The notes beneath the pieces were generated by a model. That model made no database searches and was not told where the DNA came from. It saw nothing but the letters and a program-made list of their open reading frames with translations. Source: Cliona cf. orientalis (Eukaryota; Porifera; Demospongiae; Clionaida; Clionaidae). From it: DNA of 64,000 nt. Below, piece after piece: positions 34,301-55,767 of this stretch (positions are counted from its first letter, which is position 1; each line of letters opens with the position of its first letter). Made by a program: the position numbers and the translations under genes. Location: the NCBI GenBank assembly GCA_963930775.1, contig OZ005706.1, positions 1,754,545-1,818,544 of the forward strand. Reading direction: 5' to 3'.

Positions 34301-37300
34301 GTATATGTGTGGAGCAAAATAATTATTATGAGTTGAGTGTGTTTGGGCTTGCCTGAGCATAGCCTCATACCTATGTAGACCTTCATGTCTTTAAATTTGA
34401 GATGTTGCATATGACGATGTTGAAAACACGAGAAGAAATCCTGGGTACAAGGCTACCTGAGCCATTCCTCTTACATCAAGAGTTAGTAGTGTAACCTCTG
34501 TACTCTTAAAGAGTGTTGACTCATGTACATTACAGTGTAGGGCATCCTACAGAGTTGTACTGTACATATAAAAAGTTGAGAGATTTTTGCAAGGCAGAGA
34601 TGTAGCCTATCAAGGTGTTTTAGCCTTTAAGAATCGTAGAGGTGGTGTTATGTGATATTTCTGTGATAGTGTACTCTTTCCTGAATCTTTGTTTGTGTTA
34701 AGTTGCCATTGTGTGGGACCTTCACTTTCAAAGCCTAAAAGTCTGAAAATATAACACAAAATCCCTTTTGGATATGTCCTTACATGTACATGTATCTCTC
34801 ACCATTAATTGGATATTGTCAACTACATGTATCGGTCAGTTATGTATCTTAGAGAGAGATCTCAATTTGAAGTTAGGGTCTACATCTAATGACAGCTGCC
34901 AAGTTTATTTGGGGTTTTCAAGCTCTAAGTGTTTTATATTAAATTTTAGTAGCTCAGTGCTAACTACGATTGATTGTATCCTTGACTCGCTTGTGTACGT
35001 ATGACCCCACCCACAAGTATGCCTTTGTGGCCGACTATGCTGGCACGATCACGGTGCTCAAGCTGGATGTTTCTGACTTTCGATTCATTACAACACTCAA
35101 CGGACATCAAAGTGAGCGTGTACATGTGTAGATATTATGATGTGCAGATTAGAGTAGTACTTACGTGTACTATTGTGTGTAAGAGTTTGTATCCCCCCCC
35201 CCCCCCCCCCCCCCCAAGATAGCAAGTTTTCTACCAAGCATAATATTATGACACTGAGAAACAATGGGCTTTATTTAGAGGAGCCCATTACATGTATGCT
35301 CTGGTGATAGTAATACAACTATTGTTTCTTCTTCGTCCAGGTAGTGTACGATGTCTGAATTATGACAAAGAGAGACGGATCTTATTCTCTGGAGGGTTTG
35401 ATCAAATCGTCATTCTCTGGGACATTGGCTCACAGAAGGGAACGGCTTATGAGCTGACGGGACACAAGTAAGTATAATGTACAATGTTATATTGTATACA
35501 TTGTGCATAGTGTAATCAGTGTACATGCAGTGATAATAGGAGCAGATGTACTTGTATTATGCTTGACTAGTTGTTCTTAGAGGGTGGGAGAGAAAGTAGA
35601 GTTTGACATCGATGATAGACTGGTATTTGGAGTAAAAATGTACTTACATGTACATGTACATGTAGGCACACAAGCATTGTCAATAGTGCATGTGCTAAAG
35701 GATTTCTGCTTGTGTGTTTAATCATATTATGTTTCCTCTCTAATTATAGGGGCAAAATTCGTTCAGTCCTTTACTCTCCGCACACGAGGAAGCTGCTCTC
35801 CAGCGGCGAAGATGGTCAGGTGGGTGTGTGGGACGTGGACATACAGAGAGAGGAGACGGCAGAGTGGGGGGCTGGAAACACCTGCGAAAAGTGTGGCATA
35901 CCCTTCTTCTGGAACGTCAAGGAAATGTGGGCCAAGAAGACCATTGGAGTTCGACAGGTATGCCGTACCTTTGCCTTAAGCATACATGGTCCCTCTCTCT
36001 TTTATTCACTCTTCATCTCCTCCTCCCCCCCCCCCCTCTCTCTCTCTCTCTCTCCCTCTCCTCTCTCTCTCAGCATCACTGCCGTAAGTGTGGTCGAGCT
36101 GTGTGTTCTAAGTGCTCTGACAAGGAGTCCACCTATCCTCCAATGGGCTATGAGATTCCCGTTCGAATGTGCTCCGACTGCCACACGGAGATCACTACCG
36201 ACGAGTGAGTGTAAAACAGTTTCAAGGCTTGATGGGAAGGCATGGTTTGGGTGGGTGGGGCCTGTGACTGCCCACATACTCACATCAATATACTAAAACC
36301 TCATAACTAATTTTTTCTCTGTAGTCGGACACCATTAGCAGCTTTTTGGAAAACAACTGACAACGTAGTGGCAACCTGTATGGACATGGACCAAACACGA
36401 GGGATCTGGGTGGTGGTCGGCGCAGACAAGAATATTAGGGTGAGTGATGTTCTGGTAGGAGGGGTGTCTGGTGGTTTTCATACTCTAGCTCTCTCAGATC
36501 GTATTCAACAATACTCTCTTAATTATTATGACACAAGGGCTTATATTGTGTCATCTTTGTGCTGATGCTCGTTGCAAAGTTGAGAAAGGCCAAAATAGAC
36601 TATTAATATCCTTGCATTCTTGTGTCTGGTCATAAAAAACTTGTGAGAATGTATTTCAGGATTTCAAAATTAATACAATTACCGTATCCTCCCGAAAATA
36701 AGCCCCCCTTTTTCAGCAGTAGACATGACCTAGACTGGAGAGGGGGCTTATTTTCGAATATGCACTTTCCCTCGAATATAAGCCCCCCCCCCCCTTAGCC
36801 ACCATCGTTGGTCACGTACCGCGGGAAATATCCAGAGTTTACTGGGGTTTTTTCAAAAGAGCGCAGCAAGATGACCTGTCAAGCAGACGGCAACGCGAGG
36901 ATCGGCGGTGGGAAAAGGACTTGTTGTTCCGTGTGTGTAGGTCTTTAGAGGAAAGTAAAAGCATCTTGACCAGCTCATAACTGTCTTCACCAAGCTAGAA
37001 GTGCCATCATAACAGAATGACTTTAAAACTAAAAGCCACCACCATCTTTGTACTCGTAGTCAATTGAAGGGCAGGGTTACGTACGTACGTGCTCGCGCGC
37101 GTGTATATGTGCAGTCTACTTGGTGGGAGGGGGGCTTATAATTGACGCAAACATACCTGTGCAAGAACTTGAAGGTCAAAGAGGGGAGGGGGCTTATTTT
37201 CGGGAGGATACGGTACTTCCAAGGGTGGGACCCCCCCTCCCCCAACAATATTACATACATGTATGCCTATTTCGGGGGGGGGGGGGGGGGGGGGGGAACA

Positions 37301-37454
37301 GCACCCAGTGACCTCTGTGTGTATTCTCAATACAACACAATGCAATGACCTTGTGTCATTGTGAACCGAGCTTGAGCGGCTAGCCCATGCCCTCTCTATA
37401 ATAATGTGTCCCCTTTTCTTGCAGGTTTATGATGTCAAGCCTCTGCTTACTTGA
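31326..37454 (+). CDS. WDFY2: WD repeat and FYVE domain protein (WDFY1/2)
   Basis: Eleven exons total 1197 nt (398 residues, like the vertebrate ~400): 31326-31450, 31779-31846, 33265-33338, 33932-33986, 34112-34262, 34999-35111, 35341-35467, 35750-35957, 36074-36204, 36325-36439, 37425-37454. WD repeats are seen as [12 protein letters not shown]...[49 protein letters not shown] and [16 protein letters not shown] zinc finger is inserted before the last repeat ([34 protein letters not shown]), and the closing WD strand is ADKNIRVYDVKP. FYVE domains bind PI3P on early endosomes. Symbol WDFY1 is equally possible. Intron 5 is AT-AC. Confidence 0.92.
32343..32960. mobile_element. CCCCGCGCGC-end inverted-repeat element, copy 1
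   Basis: It begins 'ctagagctctatagagcac', then ATACCCCGCGCGC, and ends GCGCATGCGCGCGGGGTAA. The terminal repeats are GC-rich inside an AT-rich WDFY intron. It matches the element at 49208-49583 at both ends and in the 'gttgtgcgcatgagcagaaagca' interior. It contains the recurrent tcgacgatctttacca word (32640-32655). A solo end in opposite orientation ('gcggggtatgtgctccacag') lies at about 46201-46221. Confidence 0.75.
34263..34998 (+). other. U12-type (AT-AC) minor-spliceosome intron in WDFY
   Basis: The intron starts ATATCCTTT (34263) and ends AC (34998). It has a textbook U12 branch site, TATCCTTGACTC at 34977-34988, with the branch A about 13 nt from the 3' splice site. Joining GTT-GA to G-TAT-GAC gives [18 protein letters not shown] in frame, and the whole WDFY coding length is then divisible by three. 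No GT-AG alternative keeps the frame. Confidence 0.9.
36680..37215. mobile_element. 536-bp TACCGTATCCTCCCG MITE in the last WDFY intron
   Basis: The 28-bp inverted ends are exact. The left starts TACCGTATCCTCCCGAAAAT (36680) and the right ends TTTTCGGGAGGATACGGTA (37215). 'aagccccc' / 'gggggctta' tracts follow inside. TA at the tips may be the target duplication. Confidence 0.85.
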
Positions 37455-38080
37455 ATTAAACATCAAGCAACTTTTCCACCTTTGTGTGTTTTGTATGTTT
37501 ATTCCTCTCCTATAATGATAATTTTTTATAGTTCTCAGTATGTCTGCTGTGTATAAAATTATCAGATATTAAAAATTATTGAACAAGCATTCATTGAAGC
37601 GTACAGGGGGATTGGTAGCTTCCTACCCAGGTCCTTTGAGCGAGGCTAGGGGATTGTACTGAACTAGCAACATACACAATAAACAATTATAGCAATCGAA
37701 ATCGAATGGTAGCAATCTTATGTTAATTAAACTGTTGCCAAGTTTTTGCAAATTTCTTGAGCATCTTAATCCAAATTTTCACCTTTTTCTTTATGTTTTT
37801 GAACAGAGTACTGATCCGGATGCTCAGTGGTGACCTAATAATCATTCTTGAATAATTAGCTCAATCAAGGTACAAGATCATCATTCATGCATAATAATAT
37901 TATAATAATACACTTGCAATTGTATGGGCAATATTAAATACTTAGTGAACTGAATCCTCGTAATTGAGTGCATGTGCATGCATGCCTAAATAATATAATA
38001 ATTATTATTATGTAGATATAATTATGGCCGGGTGGGCTCTAATTGGAATTATATCAATTGGTAATACAATAAAATTTTAA
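37455..38080. other. Convergent 3' intergenic region
   Basis: AT-rich sequence between the WDFY stop (+) and the stop of the small minus-strand gene. It must hold two 3' UTRs. No further gene seen. Confidence 0.4.
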
Positions 38081-38452
38081 TTACCTCAACGGCAGGTTAG
38101 TGATACAAGTATAAAGTGTCTTGTTTCTGCCATAAGGGAGAAAAAGAAAATGGCCCAGGTCAGCCAAGAGCTCCTCTTGGCCATGGCGGAGAAAAATCGA
38201 TAAATCTACCGAAGGCAGCATAACCTGTAAGATCGTCCATACGGCCAGGGATTCACCCTTTAGAGGACATAGATACTTCATCCACTCATCTAGGGGGCAA
38301 TAATTAATATTAAACAAAACACAATGTCATATAAAGTAAATCATGTTTTTGATTTATAATTCTTCAGTAAATTGATAGTTATTAAATGATCAAACTTGAT
38401 ATGACGTAAACCAGCCGCTCCTGTACATACCGTTTGTAACTCTGTCACTCAT
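38081..38452 (-). CDS. Small 76-residue protein, unknown
   Basis: Two minus-strand exons, 38431-38452 and 38081-38289, join at a clean GTATGT donor and CTAG acceptor to give MSDRVTNDEWMKYLCPLKGE followed by an amphipathic, Leu-rich middle. The end reads FLPYGRNKTLYTCITNLPLR. There is no signal peptide and no domain I recognise. The phase-correct join and a CpG-rich upstream stretch (38520-38590) argue that it is real. It could be the N-terminal part of a gene with further unseen exons. Confidence 0.5.
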
Positions 38453-38900
38453 ATTTATCAGGCTTCAATCAAACACAACGGGCTTCGGCTGATGATGGCT
38501 TCACACTTATGGCTGCTGACAGTACAGCGATCTACCAAAGAACGCGCATATCACGCGCATGTACGTGTAGCGGATGACAGCTAGGCCCTCCCGCATCTAC
38601 GTCATCAAGAGTAAATTTTAATTATGAGCAACATATTTGGGAGCTTGTGTATAATGTATCTGGATGAGATAATCATTCAATAGCAGGCATGCACACGTAC
38701 ATTCATGCATCAAGCAGCATTCAAAGGACAGCTAGAGGTGCATGGCTTCAAAAACCTACAAACTTGTTATCTCTTGTTATAATAATCTGTATTCCTATAC
38801 ATACCTATAATATTATACACATACAGACATTATGGAAATGTGCTCCAATAATTGAGATAGTGATCTAATTTTACAAGTTATAGTTTCCATGCATGTGTTG
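38453..38900. other. Short intergenic region upstream of the small gene
   Basis: Contains the CpG-rich 38520-38600 stretch ('gcgcatatcacgcgcatg'), the probable promoter of the 76-residue gene, and the 3' UTR region of INTS6. No other gene seen. Confidence 0.4.
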
Positions 38901-48781
<9,881 letters not shown>

Positions 48782-49207
48782 GCTTCTCAAGTTTAGAAGC
48801 TTAAGCTAAGTGCAATAGGACGACATTCCAGCTTTTTTCTTCACCCGACCTTCACAGCTGCGAGTGCAGCTCTGAAGGAGTAAAATGGAGCACGCCACTT
48901 TTATACCCACTCACTTCCGGTTCCGCCGCATTATTACGTTAGTTTGCGTAGAGCGCGCGGCGCAGCGCAGCTGTGATTTCCAGCGCATGCGCTGAATTCG
49001 AACACTTCCATGTGAACAAATTTTTTGTTGACATAGGCAAAAATGTGCAAACTCAAACACACAACACATAAAAAAAAGTTCAATATTCAAGGAAGATCGT
49101 AAAAGAAAGATGAAATTAGTTCCCAAGATGGAGAGGAATTGACTTTGGATTGAAGGGTGTAGACACCAAAATGACCTTCCCTGCAGCAAACACAATAATA
49201 TCATAAT
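48782..49207. other. INTS6 upstream region
   Basis: Contains the presumed INTS6 promoter. A CpG-rich stretch at 48920-48990 ('gagcgcgcggcgcagcgcag') stands out. No gene recognised. Confidence 0.45.
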
Positions 49208-49583
49208 ACTAGAGCTCTATAGAGCACATACCCCGCGCGCTGCAGCGTCGATCTCGAACTCTCTAGCTGCATGCCACCTGTAGGCTGTTGCCGACCTTTA
49301 CCTACATATTGTGCCAGGTTGTGCGCATGAGCAGAAAGCACATGGTGGGTAGTGTTGATAGGCGTGGCCAACAAAATGCAGTATTTGCGACGCTCATAGA
49401 CCTTACCAAACGATTCGAAGCATAATGAAGCAAGTTTTTCGACGATATCGACGGGTAAGTTATATTTACGAGTCGCTCAGATGCCTAGATCTCCAGATCT
49501 GGCGATTTTTGTGCTAACGACAGACGACAGACAGACGACAGACAAAACCGATCACATTACCCCTTGCGCATGCGCGCGGGGTA
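49208..49583. mobile_element. CCCCGCGCGC-end inverted-repeat element, copy 2
   Basis: Same ends and interior as 32343-32960 but shorter: 'ctagagctctatagagcac', ATACCCCGCGCGC, then GCGCATGCGCGCGGGGTAA. It includes gttgccgacctttaccta (49287-49304). Its right edge overlaps the last codons of the metallophosphoesterase. Confidence 0.75.
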
Positions 49584-51534
49584 AATATTATTATGATTAG
49601 CGGTGACTTTTGTCAAAGAAGATGCAACATACTGAAGAGGTCCTGGATTGATCACCACTGTCTTTCCTATAGTCACCCTACCGGGAGAATCGTGGGTGTG
49701 GCCATGAATGTTGACCACCACATGATTTTGCTGCAATAAACAAATCAAGCAAGCAGGAAAGTTAAAATTTAAGTACAAGTACCGAGTTCATTGCATCACT
49801 CAAAATAGTACTATATATTTGAAGCCAAATTTACCAATTTTTCATTGCAGAGATGCGAGTAGAGTGAGGGGCTTCCTCCGTTGATTGGATTGGCCGGATC
49901 AAGCCGAACGTACGTCGTATCTAAGTGGAGCGATAATAATAATTATGAACTCCTCCATGTAAGCAAAATGATTATATAATTATATAATATACCTTATAAC
50001 ATTATGCTAGTGCTCCCTCCCACTAAAAATGGTCATTGCTTAAGTTAAGTTAGGGTGGGGTGCCCACCTTCCCCTCCAGAATCATAGATACTATGGTACT
50101 TTATGCTTCCCAGAACTTGAGTCCCAATGCTTCCAATTGTATCATTAAATTCTAAGATTCTGTATGAAACTCAACTGCTTTGTTCTGGTCCACAGTGTGT
50201 CATGAAGACAACAGCATCCTCCGGCTTCAGAGCAGCCAAATCGTCGTAAAACACAGGGCCAAGCAACTTATTCAAATCCTTGGCCATATCTTCATCTTTT
50301 GTGTACGGATACCCCTCCCAGTGCTGCTGACCATGCAAGTAGCCAGGTACGCTCCCGCCAATGCCAAGTAGGTGGAGTCTCGGCGCCATGGTGACCTTCT
50401 TCAGGTGGACATTGCAGGGAAACTCATCAGTTGATGAGTTTTCAGTCTCAAAAGTAACTGGAGCATCATGCTGCAAATATAGACAATAGCATAGCACAGA
50501 ATGAGTCCATGGGATAAAGATGCTGGGTATATACATGAATAATCAACAATATTGTGCAGTGGCAGTAGGTATATAGCCAATTTTTATTACTGGTATTATA
50601 ATATAATGTCTTAGAAATTGATTATAGTAGTTCAGTTTCATACAGCGGCCTCGAAAATCAAACTGGGAGGGATTCATTCTCAAGTTTGCCACAAATAAAA
50701 TACCAACTCTCAAAGAAAAATAATTCTTGGCTACAGTATCTAAGATCCTTACATTTCCCGGGATATAGTAGACCTTGGAAGCAAGGGGTGCAAACTCGTG
50801 CAAGATATTCTCCATGTGCTGACGGTGTTCGTCGAATACCTCCTGAGGCCCGTTGTTGGTGTAACACTCGACAGGAATGGCAGCAAAGTCACCAGACAGT
50901 AGAATAATGTCCACCCTATGCAAATCATAGTAATCTCAGTATGATACTTTTGATGATTATCATATACATGTACATAGCGGACGAGCAGTAAATTTGGCAT
51001 GGCAGCTCTCAGTTGGTATCAGCTAAAATTAATATTAACTGAATGATCAGCACCATAATACCCTAAGTATAAATTGGTGAGGTTTTAATCACCGTGAACT
51101 ATACCGGTACCCTGTTTGCCAAATTGCCAAATGCATAAAAAAAACCTCACCAAAGTTGCAGTATGCTCTGCATGGATCTAAAAGACCAGCATAGGCTGGC
51201 TTTTGACGTACGCACTAGCACTCATATGCATGCAAGAGGCAGATATTAATATCAAACGTGAAGAACAATTATTAACTTGAATAGAGCGATCCGTACCTCT
51301 GGTCCTTTTGTTTTATCCACTCCTTCAGTCTCTGGACATTATCAAAAGCCAAATGGATATCTGTAGCGTGTACTGTGCATGTGTGAGTGGGGAATGAGGG
51401 AGGGATAGAGAAAATTATACTAGAAGCCACATCGTTTCAATTTTGAGGGAGGAAAGAAAGAGATCGGTATTTTTGTACTTACAGATGACCAGTTGATTGT
51501 CTGAAGTATCGCCCTGCTGGCTATGAGAGGCCAT
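49557..51534 (-). CDS. Calcineurin-like metallophosphoesterase
   Basis: Six minus-strand exons total 846 nt (281 residues): 51483-51534, 51297-51372, 50753-50915, 50176-50470, 49835-49920, 49557-49730. The metal-binding motifs are in order: D-x-H in ATDIHLAFDN, GD in IILLSGDFA, GNHD split across the exon 3/4 junction (YIPGN|HDAP), THCGP, and GHTH in NIHGHTHDSPG followed by INPGPLQY. The fold is complete. The last ~10 residues ([10 protein letters not shown]) and the stop lie in the transposable-element end at 49557-49583. An in-frame ATG 171 bp further upstream (51705) would add an Arg-rich leader but overlaps the neighbouring gene. I choose ATG 51534. Substrate not predictable. Confidence 0.85.
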
Positions 51535-51631
51535 GACTACGCTTATAGATCTCCTGCAGACTCGCGCTCGAGTTTTGGTGGTCGTCGCCTCGCCCGAATA
51601 GTATGCGGAGAAGGTCCGTAATCTGTTTACG
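51535..51631. promoter_or_regulatory. 97-bp bidirectional promoter
   Basis: Separates the metallophosphoesterase start (51534, minus) from the desulfhydrase start (51632, plus). It is so short that the 5' UTRs or core promoters probably overlap. Confidence 0.55.
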
Positions 51632-54600
51632 ATGCGGCTCCCGACTGGATTTACAGCGGTTAGGACTCTACAGCGGCTACCTAGCGCTCGAAATGCCAGA
51701 AGCATACCACCATCGGTCGGCTACGCTCACAATGAACTGCAGAGCTACGATCCACCGGCGTGGGCTCACTCCCTGAAGTGCCAACCGAAATCGTTCGTAC
51801 AGGTACGTTTGTCCACTAATTATATGCTCCTCCCACTGCCCCTCCCCCTTCCCTGGTCTAGCAAAGCTGTGGAAATCAGACTATATAGCCTTGAGGCTCT
51901 GCCTGTCCATCCTTTTATGTACATTTGGATCAGTGCCCACAGTTAGGCTAGCCCAATACTGAGGGTCACGCCAGCACCCATGTACATGTGAATAGCATGT
52001 AGCTACATGTAAGTAATTTCTTGGATCCCTGCCGTTCACAAGCTGCAGGTGTTTCCAAGCCTGGAATGGAGCCTAGTGATCAGAAGTCTGATCAAATCAG
52101 CAGCATACATGTAGACTGATTTATACACATTGATTACGCCAAAAATACCTGTACATTGTAATCTGGTTTCTAATACGCCACTAACTGAGTTGTGGATTGA
52201 TTTTTCTGAAGATAATTATTTTACAACCCACATCCTGGTTCTTGTATACACACAATGGTTCTTGTTCCTGATTTAATAGCTACCGAAGATATTAATACTT
52301 CTGCAGCTGTGTGTTCGTCCCACTCCCATCCATCGCTGGGATGTTCCTGGACTACCAAAAGAGTTCCACCTGTTCATCAAGAGAGACGACATGACAGGAA
52401 GCACTCTCGGCGGAAATAAGGTAGTACGAAACACCAAAGGTAGCTTCTGAGAACAAAGCATAGCATCACCCACATCATCTTGCCCACGTGTATATAAATA
52501 CTACTACTACTGTTAATGTATGACATTGTTGTGATCCTATTTCCCCAACCATCATTTATTGATCGTGACCTAGGATGTATATCAGTTGTACGTCCCATAA
52601 CAGTAATCTTGTACTAGATTGGCTGGCCATGCAGTATCATGGTAGCAGTAGCCTCGAATACCATAAAGTAGATGTCCCTATTATGAACCCTTGACCACAT
52701 CCCCAGTGGCTGCATAGTTCTAATGGTGCATGTGGTAAAGGTCGTCAATGCACACATCGATGCCGGGGCCTCAATCGCAGAGATGGAGTCTAAGATCAAC
52801 TTTCGACTTCGAGTTTCGATGCTTCAATCAAAGGAGATGAACTCGACAACATAGTACAGCTTCCGAACTTCAGATCGGTCGTGGCATGACGCGTGCTATA
52901 AATAGCGCAAGGCTAGCTTTATTTATCCACAGGATTACGTCAGCCAAGAGAACGCGTGAAGTTCGGCTGGCATTACTTGTCGGAGAAAGTAGCACTCAGC
53001 TTTTAATGTATTCGCTGGATATGTATGTAAGTTAATATAATTATGATTCTGTGGATTTTCAGGTCTCAGAAGTGTTCTGTAAAGGCTCTGAATTTTAGCG
53101 CTATGACGACATAGGTTACATCATAATTACAACATAATTACCTAATAACCGCAAAAAAGTAAATTTATACTGGGGATGTAATGAGTCAGCCTGTATTATG
53201 GGTCATCAAGAAACCAGAAGCTTTATCATGGGGGGATTATTTTTTGTGGTTATGGACTTCCCAATGTACATGTGTCTATTGCGTAGGTTACAAGTGAGAT
53301 CTATCCTATTAAAAGATGTGATTTTTATCTTGTCAGCACTAATACTGAATGTATTACGGGCCGCCTGCTGGTATTATGAGTCACTACTTTCGGTTCCATG
53401 AACTCAACCCTCCCAATTACATAATATTATGTGGCATATCACTTGCTTAAGTGACTCATAGTAGGGACATTTACCTTAATTATTTATATAATTATCATAA
53501 ACATTCTTAAGTAACAATTTGATAGTTATAATAGTTATTGTTGTGTATTCAGGTTCGGAAGCTGGAGTTCCTGATGGCAGATGCTCTTCGCAAAGGCTGT
53601 GACAGCATCGTCACCTGTGGAGGTATTCAATCCAATCACGCCAGAGCCACAGCCGTGGCAGCTGCTCAGCTTGGACTGAAGCCACACCTGCTGCTCAGAT
53701 GGCGTGGTCCTATAGTAAGTTATTCAATCCGGAGGATTTAATGTATGTAGCAGTAGATAAGCTTTGTAGCAGCCTTGTCTCCAGGCCTAGCCTCCGATGA
53801 TCCCCACTGGCTCCCCGATCTTCTCAATGCACACAAGAAACACCAGGAAGCCTGGGAACAAGGCCCATCTCTGCCTATTTCACTATTTTATTGGTTTTCA
53901 ATTTTTTGTAGATGGGGGAACTTGGGGACATAATATTATACTGGCCTGACTGCATGTACTTAGAACTATCGGACTATCGTGGCACCATCATGCAAATTTT
54001 ATACAACTAGCTTGGTGTAATGATACCCAGAGTACAAAAAGTATCACTAATGGATTAATATCTAGTTGTTAGCCAGCTTGAGGTTGGACTATTATGGCCT
54101 GATCCCCAGGATCCTCCCACCTTATCACGCTAAAAGGTGGCACTTATCTTATCTTCGTATAACATTGAAAATTGGACGGTTTGGGACAAAGATACTATGC
54201 CGTAAAATTGGATTACATATATTTCAGGACCCTGATGCAGTGGACTGCAGTGGCAATGTCCTTCTCGATCGCTTTGTAGGAGCCAAGATCGTTCTAGTGC
54301 CGCCACTGAACTACGAGGGAAGTGTGGCCAATGGTGTGAGAACGAAAGGGCTCAAGCATAAGATGCTCGAATACATGGAAAAATTGAGGTACATGTATAT
54401 CTGCAATATCATACAGTGATCTAAAAAATGTGTAGCCTGAAATTTTGAGAATAAAATTAATATTAAATTTTCTCAGATCAGAGGGCAGTGTTCCTTACCC
54501 CATTCCAGTTGGAGGATCCAATACAGTCGGAGTATGGGGGTACATTGAGGCCTTCAAAGAACTATTGGAACAAGTGAGCAAGCCACTGGTGTACGTATAG

Positions 54601-55520
54601 CTAGGGAAAGAAAAGAAGTTCAGATAGCAACACAGCTAGCTTGTTATAGCCTCGTACTCAGGCTGCTCCCACGTACGAGGCTAAGCTTGTTACTGAGTAC
54701 AGTATTCTCCTCTCTTTGCAGGGAGTTCAAGAAAACTTTGATGATGTGGTGATTGCAGTTGGCAGTGGGGGATCAGCAGCAGGGCTGGCCATTGCCAACC
54801 ACCTCACTGGATCAAAGCTGAGGTGAGAGGTGAACTGACAAAACCACTGTTACTATGGGAACGCGTGTTAATTTTGGTCTAGCGATACAGTCTTAACTTT
54901 CTACCATGTTACTCTCTCTCACCCTCTCTCCCCCCCCTCCATCTCTCTCTAGTGTGCATGCTGTCTGTGTGTGTGACAATGCTGATTATTTTCATGGGCA
55001 TATTGACGAGACGCTGGAGGAGCTGGGCCTGTCACAGCCCCAGAACACTCAGGGAGGGCCTGCCGTGAAATCCAGAGACATCATCAATATAATAGAGGGG
55101 TACAAAGGTCGAGGATATGGCCTATCCACTGACAAGGAATTAGGTGAATTTTGTAACCAACATTTCCAGCTTTTGAAGTGATACTGATTTTCTCTCTCTC
55201 ATTTTAGCTCAGTTGGTTGAAATTTCCTCTCAGACTGGCATCATTCTTGATCCAGTGTATACCCTCAAGGGAGTTCGAGGAATGTTGACAGAACTGAAGA
55301 AGAATCCAAAACGGTTCAAGGGAAACAGGATCCTCTATATCCACACAGGTTAATTTGTGTAGAATGATATAGGTATTTTGCTTTTACTAAGAGTCATCCG
55401 TGCTTAGGAGGTGTATTTGGTGCATTTGATGGAAGGTTTAGTGAACTATTGAAGAGAATTTCACTGACAAATCAAGTTTATAGTCACATAGACATTTTAT
55501 CCGACCAATCAGCTTTATAA
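51632..55520 (+). CDS. D-cysteine desulfhydrase / ACC-deaminase family PLP enzyme, paralogue 1
   Basis: Nine exons total 1251 nt (416 residues): 51632-51802, 52307-52420, 53553-53714, 54228-54388, 54477-54573, 54722-54822, 54953-55143, 55208-55348, 55408-55520. The N-terminus ([20 protein letters not shown]) is basic and could be a mitochondrial leader. The core shows [34 protein letters not shown] (GGNK-x-RK gives the PLP lysine), [13 protein letters not shown] (substrate loop) and [17 protein letters not shown] phosphate binding ([11 protein letters not shown]), ending [13 protein letters not shown] and YIHTGG. The family eliminates thiol from D-cysteine to pyruvate, H2S and ammonia, or deaminates ACC. 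Which one applies cannot be read from the sequence. Confidence 0.88.
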
Positions 55521-55767
55521 ACAAAGTTAGAATATCTAATTTATATCCTTTCCCATTCCCACGCAGTGATGCATGTGTGTGTGTGTGTGAGACATGATGT
55601 GCACACAATATCAAGATTGCACATATCAGTGTGCACTTCCTTAACTGGTTATGTAACAGCATAAAAAGCAAAGCCTATAGCTATATACACAGTTCTATAA
55701 TCAAGGTTTAGTACATGTACTTACTATGCAACAACTAAGTTTCACACAGTTTAATGTCAAAAACAAT
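55521..55767. other. Convergent gap between paralogue 1 and the membrane protein
   Basis: AT-rich with a short (tg)n tract at 55574-55589. It must hold both 3' ends; no gene. Confidence 0.5.

Noticed and set aside
34263..34330. GT-AG alternatives for WDFY intron 5
   Set aside because: None preserves the reading frame into the VADYAG exon, whereas the AT-AC pair does.
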